Part shown: in pieces, positions 16,692-26,300 of the stretch
Layout of the letters: each line of letters begins with the position of its first letter
Position numbering within the stretch: position 1 is the first letter of the stretch
Source: CAYZJB01 sp964478735
Lineage (GTDB): Bacteria > CLD3 > SB21
Direction: 5' to 3'
DNA: 64,000 bases
NCBI GenBank assembly: GCA_964478735.1
Contig: CAYZJB010000002.1
Coordinates: forward strand, 62,001 to 126,000
Position numbers and translations under genes: made by a program
Notes under the pieces: model-generated
The model's input: only the letters and a program-made list of their open reading frames with translations
What the model was told of the DNA's origin: nothing
The model's database searches: none

Positions 16692-17551
16692 GCGTCAGGA
16701 AAAAGTTTCATGGCGTTATCGTAAATGATCTTTTGCTTCGTTTCGGGTTTCAAATCGAGCGACAAAAAGTCATCCGCGTTTTTTCTCATGTCTTCCACCT
16801 GAGGTCCGGGCCAGTCCGTACCGAACAGGACCCGGTCGGCGATCTCTTCCAGCCGCGGAAAATAATCGCTCAGCAGTTTTTTCGGAGGGATCGACGAGAT
16901 GTCCATGTACATGTTGCGATGACGCCGCATGAGATAAAACGCCGTTTCCATCCAGAGCGGACGTCCGCCGTGGGCCATGATGATCTTCAATTTTGGGAAA
17001 TCGACCGCGACGTCGTCGAGCGTGAGCGGGTCGCCGTACTTGATTCGTGCACCGGTGAAAAACGAGGTGCCGGTGTGTACCATGACGGGAATGCCCCATT
17101 CCTCGCAGCGACGGTAAACGATTTCCAGCGGTTTGAGGCCGTTCAGATAATCGTTGGCATGGATCAGCTGGTGCGGCGGGTGCACTTTGATCGCGCGGAT
17201 GCCGAGATCGTGAATCAGGCGGTGCATGTCGGCGGCGGCATCGCGCGTAAATCGCGGATGAACGCTGCCGAACGCGATGAACCGATCGGGCGCGTGGCGT
17301 TGATAGGCCGCGGAAAAATCGTTGGACGAATCGTCGAAGCCCATGAGGTCGGGACTGACGTAATTGATCAATCCGACTTTTTCGATATCGGCGCGGTCCA
17401 TCAGGGCGATCAACCGACCGGGATCGTTCATCAACGCCAGCAATTCAGTGAAATTTTCTTTGCCCTGGGCCATGCGTTCACGGATCGCCGGTTTCAACTG
17501 TTCCCACGGCTGAATGTGGATGTGAATGTCGATGATCCGGGGGCGTGTCAT
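16688..17551 (-). CDS. Amidohydrolase family 2 protein (TIM-barrel metal-dependent hydrolase/decarboxylase)
   Basis: A 287-residue member of the PF04909 group (relatives include ACMSD-type decarboxylases and lactone hydrolases). Metal-site motifs are visible: DIHIHIQ at residues 7-13, VHTGTS near 162, MAHGG near 195 and GTDWPG near 247, where the last Asp is the usual catalytic base. It therefore looks active. The substrate is unknown. The start overlaps the DUF3467 stop and the stop overlaps the NTF2-like start, both as ATGA, so it is translated as part of a chain with a histidine kinase gene upstream. Confidence 0.87.
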   Translation of the reverse strand: MTRPRIIDIHIHIQPWEQLKPAIRERMAQGKENFTELLALMNDPGRLIALMDRADIEKVGLINYVSPDLMGFDDSSNDFSAAYQRHAPDRFIAFGSVHPRFTRDAAADMHRLIHDLGIRAIKVHPPHQLIHANDYLNGLKPLEIVYRRCEEWGIPVMVHTGTSFFTGARIKYGDPLTLDDVAVDFPKLKIIMAHGGRPLWMETAFYLMRRHRNMYMDISSIPPKKLLSDYFPRLEEIADRVLFGTDWPGPQVEDMRKNADDFLSLDLKPETKQKIIYDNAMKLFPDA

Positions 17552-17838
17552 GCCTGGAAACCGAAGGGGTTTTTGGGTTCGGTTGCTTCTTCAACCTTGC
17601 CGAATTTTTCTTCGTAGTGTCCGAGATTTTGCACCAGGGCGGCGATCACGCGTTTGACGTGGCCCGGGCTCATGATGACGCGGGCGTTGACGACGCCGCT
17701 GGGCGGGGCGACCAGCATGAAATCGAGAATGAATTCTTCTTTCGAATGCGCCACCACCATGTTGTTGGCGTACACACCGCCCTGTTTATCCGGAGGGAAG
17801 TTGATTTGAATTTCCTGTACTTTTTTTTCGTCGGCCAT
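17548..17838 (-). CDS. DUF3467 domain protein
   Basis: A 96-residue protein of the DUF3467 family: INFPPDKQGGVYANNMVVAHSKEEFILDFM, then VNARVIMSPGHVKRVIAALVQNLGHYEEKFG. Members are small cytosolic proteins of unknown role, often next to signalling or secretion genes. The ATG at 17838 lies 26 bases after the histidine kinase stop, and its end overlaps the amidohydrolase start. No membrane segment or signal peptide is seen. Confidence 0.88.
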   Translation of the reverse strand: MADEKKVQEIQINFPPDKQGGVYANNMVVAHSKEEFILDFMLVAPPSGVVNARVIMSPGHVKRVIAALVQNLGHYEEKFGKVEEATEPKNPFGFQA

Positions 17839-17864
17839 GAGGGTTGTTCCTGTTCGTGTTTCGG

Positions 17865-20800
17865 TTAAACGTTTTCGACAAGGGCCGGGAGAGCCACGCT
17901 GAAGACGCTTCCTTTGCCGTGTTCGCTCGTGACCCAGACGCGCCCGCCGTGAAGATCGACAATTTTTTTCACGATGGCCAGTCCCAAACCAGTACTCTTT
18001 TCGCCGCCGGTCGGCCGGGCGCTGAGGCGCTTGAAACTGTGGAAAACTTCTTTCAGATCGTCGGGCGTCAATCCCTGTCCCGTATCGGCCACGTGGACGA
18101 TCACTTCCGCCGGCGTCGATTCGCAGCGGACGCGAACCTGGCCCGCGGGGTAGGTAAATTTGATCGCGTTGCTGATGAGGTTGTCGACGACTTCGGCAAA
18201 CCGGAGCCGATCGACCGCCACGGGCGGCAGCGGACAGCGGTCAAAAACGAGCGCTATCGATTTCTTTTCAGCACGCTTTCGGTGCCTGGCAATGCACTCG
18301 TCGAGAAGGCGATTCAGATCGGACGACTCGACGTTCAACCGGACGTTCCCCGTTTCGATGGACGAGAGATCGAGCAGTGCTTCGATCATCTCCATGAGAT
18401 GCTGACCGGCAGAATAGATGGCCTCCGCGTCGCGTACGGCCAGACCCCGATCGAAGCCGTCGTCGGCAAGGGCGCTGCGCAGGATATCGGCGTATCCGAC
18501 CACGGCGGTCAGCGGATTGCGTAAGTCGTGAGCGGCGATTCCGATCAGCTCGTCCTTTTTCCGGTTAAGCGAACGGAGTTCCTCGAGGATCCGGATTTTG
18601 ATAAATGCCGAGAGGAGATGTTCCCGCAGGCTGGCGAGAAATTTTGCATCTTGCCGGTCGAAGGCATCGGACGTCTGAAAATTATCGAAAATCAGAAATC
18701 CCTCGGTGACGTCATTGATCCGGATGCGTACGACCATCAGGGCCTTCGCGGAACGAAGATTTTTGAGGTTCGCTTCTCCGGCCCGGCCTGCGACGGACCG
18801 GATGATAAAAACGTCCGGAGCAATCTGGTCGGCGTCGGTCGTGTACCGTGCTTCCGCCGTCTCGCGGGACAATTCGATTGCCAACTCCTCCTTCAGTTCA
18901 GGACCCGAGCTGGCGCGAACGCAAAACACCTGACGGGCGTGGTCGAGAACGATGGCCGTTGCCTTTTCAACACCGGGCAACCGGACGCCTTCGGCCAGAA
19001 CGTTTTTCAAGAGGTCGTCGATATGAAGGCTTGAGTTGACGGCCTGGGCCATGCCGTTGATGCGCTCCAGGGCCTCGTTCTGGCGGCGAACGGTCCGGGT
19101 TCGTTCGTTGACCAGGATTTCCAGGCGTTGATTCGCCCTTTGAAGCCGCCGCGAGCGCCACACGACGAGAGCGACGATCAGGCCGCCGAACAGCAAGACG
19201 GCCGTGATTCTTGCCCACCACGTCTGATGCCAGGCCGGCATCACATGAATTTCCAATGTCGTCGGGTCCGTCATTTGACCGAAGGAGTTGCGTGCCCGCA
19301 CGATGAAGCGATACGATCCGGGCGTCAGATTCGAAAACGTCCGCAGGGGTTCCGCCGACCATTCGGTCCAATCCTGTTCGGCGGGAAAGAGCAGGGTTTG
19401 ATACTCCACGTCGTTGATCGCGTGATAATCGGCGGCGGCTAATTCGATCTGGAAACCGTTTTCCGGCGGATCGAGCACGACGGGCCGTCGATCGGAATAA
19501 AACGATTTTCTTCCAACGCGGATAGCGCGGATCAGGGCAGCGACGGGCGGCAGGGGAGTACGGCGTGGGTCGATGTGCGTGATCCGATCGACGCTGCCGA
19601 TCCACACACTCGAATCCGCTTCGGAATAAATGGACGTGATGTCGAACGCGCGCAGCGTGCATGAAAAATTCGAATCGATGACCGAGGCGGCTGTATTGAC
19701 GCGAAGGAGCCGCCGGTCTGTGGACCGTACCCACCACACCCACGAAGCGTTTTCTCTGGATACCGGTTCGTCGGAACGGATCGACCATACGTTTTCGAAT
19801 CCTTTGGCGGACGGCCGCTTCGTTCCGCCGGTCGACAGGAGCAGTATTTCGTTTCCGATAATGGCCGGATACACGGGCCCGGCCGCGAGACCGGAGCGTG
19901 CATCGATTCGCTGAACATCGGTTCCGTCCAACGCAAGTCGCAGGGTTCCGTTGGTTTTGGTGCCCAGCCAGATCCGGCCATTATGTTCGGTGACGGTTCG
20001 AATTTCTTCCGACAAGCCGCCGACATCGGACACCGACCACCGGCCCGTACGTTCCCGGATCGCGTACCTCACACCGGCCGAATGAGCGATCCAGACGCGG
20101 TTCGAATCTGACGGCGAAAGGGACAGTCCGTATGCATAAGCGTTGTCGATCAACCGGGAGGTATTTGCCCGTAATTCAAAAACGCCGCGGCCGGTCGCCG
20201 CTAAAACGATATCTCGAAAGGGCAAAAGGGCAAAGCAGTACGACTCCACGTCCGGCACCCGATCGAACATGAGTTTGCCTGACGAAGCGATGCGTTGTCG
20301 GAAAATTCCGGAGCTTGTTCCGACGATCAGCCGGCCTTCATGCCGGATCATCGTTTCCACGATACCGTCGAGGCCGTCGACGGTTTCGAACGGCGATGAG
20401 CGGTCGATCAAGGCCAGTCCGTTTTCCAGCGCGACCCACAATCCTTGCTGGGCGTCTTCAGCCAGCGCACGGACGTTCGAACCCGGAAGGCCGTCGGATT
20501 TGTCCCACGTCTGCGTGACCTTACCGGTCGTGTCGATCAACACGACGCCGCTTTTGAACGTGGCGAAAGCAATACGCCCGTCCTGCAGGCGGACGGCCTG
20601 GTACACCTGGTCTCTGAGTAATTCGTCTTCGCGTTCGATCGTCCGCCGCCGGAAGGTTCGGCCGTTGTACAGGTAACATCCGTCCTTGCGCGTGGCGATC
20701 AGGACGTCCTCGGCATTCCATTGAACCATGGCCATAATGGATTTGTCGCTGAAAAAATCGCCGCCGGGAACGGCTTCAAAATGGTCGTCATTGAGAACGA

Positions 20801-21359
20801 GCAGGCCGCGATCGCGTTCGCGAACGTAGAGTCTTCGATCGACGACAAAGGCAAAATGAAACGACGTCGCCGCTCGGAGGACCGCCGTCGACGTACCGTT
20901 ATAAACAAAAACGTATTCCGAACATTGAAAGTAAACGTTCGGTCCAAGTACGAACGTTCGCCACACGTCGGAGAATTTCCGAAAGCCGTCCGGAATGAAT
21001 TCACGAAGGGACACGAAGCGCAAGAGACCGGACGAGTCGGGATGCAGGTATCCGAAATCTCCATTGGCGCCGACGTACAGACGGCCGGAGGAATCGACCG
21101 CGAGCGAACGAACGGGCAGCGCGTGGGGAATCGCTATTTTGTGCCACCGCAGTCCGTCGTATTCCAGTATTCCGTGACCGTTGGCGGCGTAGATCAGTCC
21201 GTCCGACGATTGGATGACCGCCCAGTTTTGATTGTGGGCATGGTAATCCATGGCGCGGAAACCGCGGATCGGCACCGACGATTGGGCGTAGATCGGCGCC
21301 CATGCAACGATCCACCATAAAATCGAACGTCGTATCACGGCAATGTGAGGTCCAGCCAT
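17865..21359 (-). CDS. Hybrid-type propeller sensor histidine kinase (Reg_prop / Y_Y_Y / TM / GAF / HisKA / HATPase)
   Basis: Membrane sensor of about 1,164 residues. A signal peptide (IRRSILWWIVAWAPIYAQ) leads into a large periplasmic beta-propeller with repeated WIG/W.GT-type blades, a Y_Y_Y domain (LTPGSYRFIVRARNSFG), one transmembrane helix (ITAVLLFGGLIVALVVW), a coiled coil, a GAF-like domain, HisKA (AAHDLRNPLTAVVGY, phospho-His about residue 944) and HATPase with N box (NLISNAIKF), DTGQG and GLGLAI. No receiver or AraC-type output follows, unlike gut Bacteroides one-component HTCS. The start is uncertain: ATG 21359 overlaps the upstream gene by 25 bases, while GTG 21338 overlaps its stop as GTGA and gives a cleaner signal peptide. 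The cognate regulator is not adjacent. Confidence 0.9.
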   Translation of the reverse strand: MAGPHIAVIRRSILWWIVAWAPIYAQSSVPIRGFRAMDYHAHNQNWAVIQSSDGLIYAANGHGILEYDGLRWHKIAIPHALPVRSLAVDSSGRLYVGANGDFGYLHPDSSGLLRFVSLREFIPDGFRKFSDVWRTFVLGPNVYFQCSEYVFVYNGTSTAVLRAATSFHFAFVVDRRLYVRERDRGLLVLNDDHFEAVPGGDFFSDKSIMAMVQWNAEDVLIATRKDGCYLYNGRTFRRRTIEREDELLRDQVYQAVRLQDGRIAFATFKSGVVLIDTTGKVTQTWDKSDGLPGSNVRALAEDAQQGLWVALENGLALIDRSSPFETVDGLDGIVETMIRHEGRLIVGTSSGIFRQRIASSGKLMFDRVPDVESYCFALLPFRDIVLAATGRGVFELRANTSRLIDNAYAYGLSLSPSDSNRVWIAHSAGVRYAIRERTGRWSVSDVGGLSEEIRTVTEHNGRIWLGTKTNGTLRLALDGTDVQRIDARSGLAAGPVYPAIIGNEILLLSTGGTKRPSAKGFENVWSIRSDEPVSRENASWVWWVRSTDRRLLRVNTAASVIDSNFSCTLRAFDITSIYSEADSSVWIGSVDRITHIDPRRTPLPPVAALIRAIRVGRKSFYSDRRPVVLDPPENGFQIELAAADYHAINDVEYQTLLFPAEQDWTEWSAEPLRTFSNLTPGSYRFIVRARNSFGQMTDPTTLEIHVMPAWHQTWWARITAVLLFGGLIVALVVWRSRRLQRANQRLEILVNERTRTVRRQNEALERINGMAQAVNSSLHIDDLLKNVLAEGVRLPGVEKATAIVLDHARQVFCVRASSGPELKEELAIELSRETAEARYTTDADQIAPDVFIIRSVAGRAGEANLKNLRSAKALMVVRIRINDVTEGFLIFDNFQTSDAFDRQDAKFLASLREHLLSAFIKIRILEELRSLNRKKDELIGIAAHDLRNPLTAVVGYADILRSALADDGFDRGLAVRDAEAIYSAGQHLMEMIEALLDLSSIETGNVRLNVESSDLNRLLDECIARHRKRAEKKSIALVFDRCPLPPVAVDRLRFAEVVDNLISNAIKFTYPAGQVRVRCESTPAEVIVHVADTGQGLTPDDLKEVFHSFKRLSARPTGGEKSTGLGLAIVKKIVDLHGGRVWVTSEHGKGSVFSVALPALVENV

Positions 21360-22594
21360 TCGGAGGGTTCGATACGTTTGCGGATTAAGCGGACGCGGCC
21401 GCCATCGACGGCAACTTCCGCAGGCCACGGATGGCTCAGAAAAAATGGCATCGACTCGGTGTATCCGTAGGCGCCGGCCTGACCGAAAACGAGTACGTCG
21501 CCGATCGAGGCGGCGGGAAGACGTACGCTCGTCGAAAGAACGTCCAGACTCGTACAGAGCGGTCCTTCGATGCGGTACTCGATCTCCGCGGTGCCGTTGA
21601 GATGGGCGGCGAGGCGAACGGGATGATTTTGACCCACAAGCGCGGGCCGGACAAAGTTTTGTATACCGCCGTCGGTGATCAGAAATTTTATCCCCCGCGA
21701 TTCTTTGATATCGGTGATCCGGCAGAGAAAATATCCGCACGGTCCGGAAATGTATCGTCCGGGCTCTACGATCCAGCGAACGTTGCGCAGTTCGGCTATG
21801 TCGTATCGCTCATACAAACCGGAAAACGATCGGCCCAGCGCATCGATATCAAGATCGCGCTCGTCCGGATCGTAGGGGATACCCAACCCGCCGCCGACGT
21901 CGATGTAATCAAGACGGATGGTTGTGTTTTTGACGATATCCGCCGCAAGACGAAGGATGTTCTCGGTATTGTTGGCCAGTTCGCGATGGTCCAGCACCTG
22001 CGTGGCGTTGAACACGTGAAGGCCTTTGAATTCGACGTGTTTGAGCGACCGGCAGCGCCGGATGACGTCGGCCGCCGCGGTTTCATCAACGCCGAATTTT
22101 TTTGCCTCCCGGCCGCCGATGATGGAACGCGTTTCTGCAATGGCATAGTCGGTATTGATCCGGAGACCGACGTGAGCCGTGATTCCGCGGTTGCGGGCCG
22201 CGGCGTCGAGTCGCAGGATTTCGGTTTCGGACTCGGCGTTGAACCGGAAGACGTCGAGCGCAAGTGCGGATTGGATTTCGTGTTCCGTTTTTCCAGGGCC
22301 GGTGAAAAGAATCCGGTCGGGTGACTGGCCGGCGCGAAGCGCCGCGTGAATTTCCCCGAGCGACGCGACGTCGCAACCGCAATTCATGGCGACGATTTCC
22401 GACAGGATTGCCGGATTGGGATTGCTCTTGACCGCGTAATAGATGTCGACGTGGCCGGGCAGGGCCTTCCGAAGCCGAGTGACCTGTTCTCGCAGAACGG
22501 CGAAATCGTATACGTAAAGCGGCGAACCGTACGTCCGGATCAGTTCGTCAAAATCGATGGAGCCGAAAACAAGACGGGCGCGATCGGTGGACAT
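21335..22594 (-). CDS. Fold-type III PLP-dependent decarboxylase (diaminopimelate decarboxylase-like)
   Basis: A 419-residue PLP enzyme of the alanine-racemase/decarboxylase fold. The PLP lysine lies in YYAVKSNPNP near residue 54, the phosphate loop in DVGGGLGIPY, and the second substrate motif in EPGRY and GPLCTSLDVL. Classical meso-diaminopimelate decarboxylases have a C-E-S/T-G-D motif here; CTSLD, and the end FGQAGAYGYTESMPFFLSHPWPAEV, are nearer to the exosortase-associated and BtrK-like decarboxylases, which act on other or carrier-bound amino acids. I therefore do not call it lysA. The ATG at 22594 shares a base with the upstream stop (TGATG). Confidence 0.83.
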   Translation of the reverse strand: MSTDRARLVFGSIDFDELIRTYGSPLYVYDFAVLREQVTRLRKALPGHVDIYYAVKSNPNPAILSEIVAMNCGCDVASLGEIHAALRAGQSPDRILFTGPGKTEHEIQSALALDVFRFNAESETEILRLDAAARNRGITAHVGLRINTDYAIAETRSIIGGREAKKFGVDETAAADVIRRCRSLKHVEFKGLHVFNATQVLDHRELANNTENILRLAADIVKNTTIRLDYIDVGGGLGIPYDPDERDLDIDALGRSFSGLYERYDIAELRNVRWIVEPGRYISGPCGYFLCRITDIKESRGIKFLITDGGIQNFVRPALVGQNHPVRLAAHLNGTAEIEYRIEGPLCTSLDVLSTSVRLPAASIGDVLVFGQAGAYGYTESMPFFLSHPWPAEVAVDGGRVRLIRKRIEPSEWLDLTLP

Positions 22595-23130
22595 CAGGGA
22601 CGTTCGCAAAGCGCTTTGAGGTTGTCTAAACTGGCTTTATTGATCTGGCCCGATCCGTATTTTGCGGTGAGGGCCTTGATTCCGCCGAAGAAGCCGGGGA
22701 ATTGGTACGACTCTTTGATGAAAACGCGCGAGCGCCGGTCGTCGACGCGCACGATTTCCATTCGAGCTTCGATTCCCGGCATCGGGCCGCCGTCCATCCG
22801 GTACGCCAGACCCGTCGGCGGCGACGTTTCGCCCAACGCCAGTTTGACGTTCAAAAATTCTTTGGCAACGTCGAACGGCAGGATGCTATCGATGCGAATA
22901 CCCGTCGGGCTCGTGAAAGAGCCGACCTGGCCGGGATCAATGGATCCGGCCGCCGCGGCGAGGTGCCACGACGACAAATTTTTCGCCTGAGCAAATATTT
23001 TTTCCTGAGACGCGGCGATTTCTGCGTTGACCTCGTGTTCGTACTGTCTCGGCAGGAAAAACGCCGCGATGAATACCACTACGGCAAGAACGATCGCCAG
23101 TTTAATCAAACGCCAGAGTAAGCGAAACAT
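22594..23130 (-). CDS. Membrane-anchored SRPBCC (START-like) protein
   Basis: A 178-residue protein with one N-terminal transmembrane helix (LIKLAIVLAVVVFIAAFFL) followed by a polyketide-cyclase/SRPBCC lipid-binding-like domain (EVNAEIAASQEKIFAQAKNLSSWH at its start, ARMEIVRVDDRRSRVFIKESYQ in the sheet, C-terminal helix NKASLDNLKALCE). The fold usually binds hydrophobic ligands in a cavity. It is the first gene of the chain that includes the decarboxylase and the propeller kinase, with a one-base stop/start overlap. Function unknown. Confidence 0.75.
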   Translation of the reverse strand: MFRLLWRLIKLAIVLAVVVFIAAFFLPRQYEHEVNAEIAASQEKIFAQAKNLSSWHLAAAAGSIDPGQVGSFTSPTGIRIDSILPFDVAKEFLNVKLALGETSPPTGLAYRMDGGPMPGIEARMEIVRVDDRRSRVFIKESYQFPGFFGGIKALTAKYGSGQINKASLDNLKALCERP

Positions 23131-23166
23131 GTAGGGTCTCCGTTAACGGACTAAATTTACATTTAG

Positions 23167-23305
23167 CAGGTTGTTGAAAAAGTCTGAAAGGTATCGCATT
23201 AGTCACCCCGAACTCGTTTCGGGATCTCTTAAAATCTGAACTTACAATTATAGTATATAGTACAGACCCTGAAACAAGTTTCAGGGTGACTTTTTCAACA
23301 ACCTG
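23167..23305. repeat. Long imperfect inverted repeat (intergenic)
   Basis: Perfect 18-base arms at 23167-23184 and 23288-23305 enclose a second imperfect pair (GTCACCCCGAA... near 23202 and ...CAGGGTGAC near 23282). The whole 139-base element could fold into one long hairpin. It lies in the gap between the propeller/TPR gene and the SRPBCC gene, both on the minus strand, and has the look of a dispersed palindromic element or a MITE. No ORF or target-site duplication is evident. Confidence 0.75.
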
Positions 23306-23320
23306 TTAGAGCGTCGTTGG

Positions 23321-23368
23321 GACCCCACCCGGCCCTCCCCTTGAAGGGAAGGGACCCAGGGTGGGGTC
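23321..23368. repeat. Palindromic GC-rich element
   Basis: Ten-base perfect arms GACCCCACCC (23321-23330) and GGGTGGGGTC (23359-23368) enclose a C-rich/G-rich inner hairpin. It starts three bases after the stop codon of the propeller/TPR gene and might act as a terminator-like hairpin, though no T run follows. Its composition is like dispersed palindromes seen in FCB genomes. Confidence 0.65.
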
Positions 23369-23371
23369 AAT

Positions 23372-26300
23372 TCACTTCATCCTTCTCTGCACGACTGCAA
23401 GCCGGACCTCGGCGGCCAGCTTTGCGGGGTCGACGGCGGCCGCTGTTTTTAGAATGTCGTTGTATAATTTATCCGCTTCCGTCCATTTGCTCTGGGCTTC
23501 ATAAATGCGTGCCAGCGCGAGGCGCACGTTGAGTTTCGCGTCCTCGGACGGAAAATTCCTGAGAATGTCGTTGTACACCAGTCCGGCGGAGACCAGGTCT
23601 TTTTTGCTTTCGTGTTGCTCGGCGATGGCGTTCAGGTTTGCCGCGGCCTGGGACAAAAACTCACTCTGCGGAAAGAGTTCGCCGATCATCTTATACGCAG
23701 TCATCGACGCGTCGGCTTTGTCCTTTGGCAATTTGCCTGCGAGTCGAACCAAAGCGGCTTCGATGCGGTACGAACGCGGCCGGTCGGCTTTGTATTTTTC
23801 TGCGAGCGGTTTGAGAATGTCCATGGCCTGTGCGGTCTGATCCTGCGATTCGAATGTCCGTGCGATGCGATAGAGGTGGACGTCCTGGATCCAACGCGAC
23901 CGCGGGTTTTTTTTCAGGATCTCCTGATAGCCGCTCCATGCCGCCGCGACGTTGCCTTCTTTCTCGAGCGTCAGGGCGTTTTTGAATTCGATCCATTCCG
24001 ACAGGTCGGGAAAAATCGACACCGACTGGTACAATTCGCGAGATTTGGCGAATTGTTTCTTTTCCCACAACTGGCTTTCCTGTGCGAGTACGTTTTGCAC
24101 CATCAGTTTTTTATCGCCTTCGCCGCTGGACTTGCGGAAGTGCACGCCCTTCTGCGTTCCGATCCAGATGCTTTCGTCCTCGGTAAAAACGACCGCGCGC
24201 ACGTCATTGGACGGGAGGCCGTCTTCCTCGGTGTAATTCATCCAGAAGGTTTTGTTGAAAAAGCTCAAACCCTGGCGCGTGCCGACGAGGATTTTTCCGC
24301 TGCGGGCGCCGATGACGCACTGGACGTCATTGGAAATCAGGCCGTCGGCAATTGTATACTGTCTCCACGTTCCATCGAAAGTGACGACGCCACGATCGGT
24401 CGCGAGCCACTTGGTATCGTTGGCGTCGACATAAAACCCGCGTACGTCGTTGAACTGGATGCCGTCGCCGGTCACGATCATCTTCGGTTCCTTGTACAAC
24501 TCGACCAGCTGCTTGCCGACGATCATCCAGAGGATACCTTTGCTGTCTTCCTGGGCAAACTTGACCAGATCGGACGGGAGGCCGTTTTTCGACGAATACG
24601 TTTTGGAGCCGCCGCCGAGGATGATCAGTCCCTGGTCCGTCGCGGCGATGATGGCCCGTGTGCTCTGCCGATAGACGATTCCATTGACCGTTTTGTTATT
24701 AAACGGCGCTCCCATCGGCGTCCAGCGCGTTTTCTTTTTGCTGTACTGCATGTTGCACAGCGCGTTGCGCGATACGCCGTTGATGACCGACCAGACGTCG
24801 CCGTCCGCGTCGATGTACACCTGCCGTACGTTTTGTCCGGTCAGGCCGTCGTTGTACGTCGTGTACGCATGACCGGTAATGTCCCATTTGACAACGCCGT
24901 TGTTCTGCGTGCTGAGCCAAAGATTATTGCCGTCGAGCAGGATATGGTTGATGCCGGAACCGACTTCGAACGTTTTCCACTCGACGGTGCCTTTCATGTC
25001 CGCCATGATGTCGCGGCGGTGTTTTTCGTCATAGCGGTCGCCGAGCTGGGCGAGCACTTCGAAATCTTTGGCCGTTGCGAGAATGTCGGAATACAATTGT
25101 GTCGCGGCATCTTTGCGGCCTTGCTGATCTTCGAGTAACGCCAGTTTGTACCGGATCTCGTCGAAGTGAACGTTTTGCGGAAATTTGTTGTTCAGTTTCT
25201 GATACACACGTGACGCGCCGAAACTGTCACCGTCATTTTCCAGCTGCGATCCCATTTTCCACAACACCTCCGCCTGACGGCCGTCCTCCGGGTAATCGTC
25301 GAGATACTTTTGATAATACTGCTGTGCTTCGCTCAGCCGTTTTTCTCCCGCGGCGATGTCGCCCAGTTGGATCAACGCGTCTTTGATCAAGCCGTGTTTG
25401 GGAAATTGCTGATTGAAGGCTTTCAACAATTCTTTTGACTTGTCGACTCGCCCCTCGCGTGCGTGAATTTGCGCGATTTGAAACCACGCGTTCGGCGCCT
25501 CTTTGGCGGAAGTAAAGTACGGACGGGTGAGGAACATGTCGTAGAATTTTTTGGCCTCGGTCCATTGTTTTTGGACTCGCGCCATTTCCGCTTTCCGAAA
25601 AATCGCCGATGCCCATCTGCCTGCAGAGGCCACGTCGCTCGTTTTGTGTAACGCTTTGGCCGTTCCGATCCACACGTCGCCGTACGCATTGGCCGCAACG
25701 GCGAAACATTCCTTCGACGCCAGACCGTCTTTCTCTGTCAGCATCGTTTCGACGCCGGCTTCCAGTTTGGCGACTCCTTCATCCTTGACGGCCGCCCATC
25801 CGTTACCGGCCGCATCCGCCGTGACCGAGACGACTTCTTTTCCCTTGAGGAAAAATTTCCAAGAGGAATTGACGTATAGGCCGACGCCCTTGTCGGTTGC
25901 GACCCATACCGATCCATCGTCGGCAGAGTAGATGTCCTGGATGTCCTGCGAGAGGAAATTGCTCAGTTCTTTGCCGAACAGCTTCCATTTTTCTTTGTAA
26001 AACACGCCGATGCCGTCTTCCGTGGCAACGTAGACGTTGCCGTTCCATGACGAATGGATCGCGGTGATTTTGTCGGACGGCAGCGCTTTGGCCGTGGATT
26101 CTTTGGTAAATCGCGTCCATCGATCGTTGACGTTGCGGGCAAGGCCGTCGGTCGTTCCGACCCACAAGGCTCCGTCGGCGTCCACGTGCAGCGCCGTGAT
26201 TTCGTCGCTCGGCAGGCCCTTCGGGTCTTTGAGGAAAACCGTCATTTTCTGTCCGTCCCAGCGGCTCAGCCCCTTATCGGTGCCGATCCAAACGTATTTG

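Noticed and set aside
21360..21740. Extended N-terminus for the propeller histidine kinase
   Set aside because: The extra 127 residues overlap the decarboxylase gene, are Arg-rich and precede a clear signal peptide.
23612..25138. 508-codon plus-strand open frame inside the propeller/TPR gene
   Set aside because: Antisense shadow without a signal, ribosome site or recognisable domain; the opposite strand encodes coherent propeller blades.
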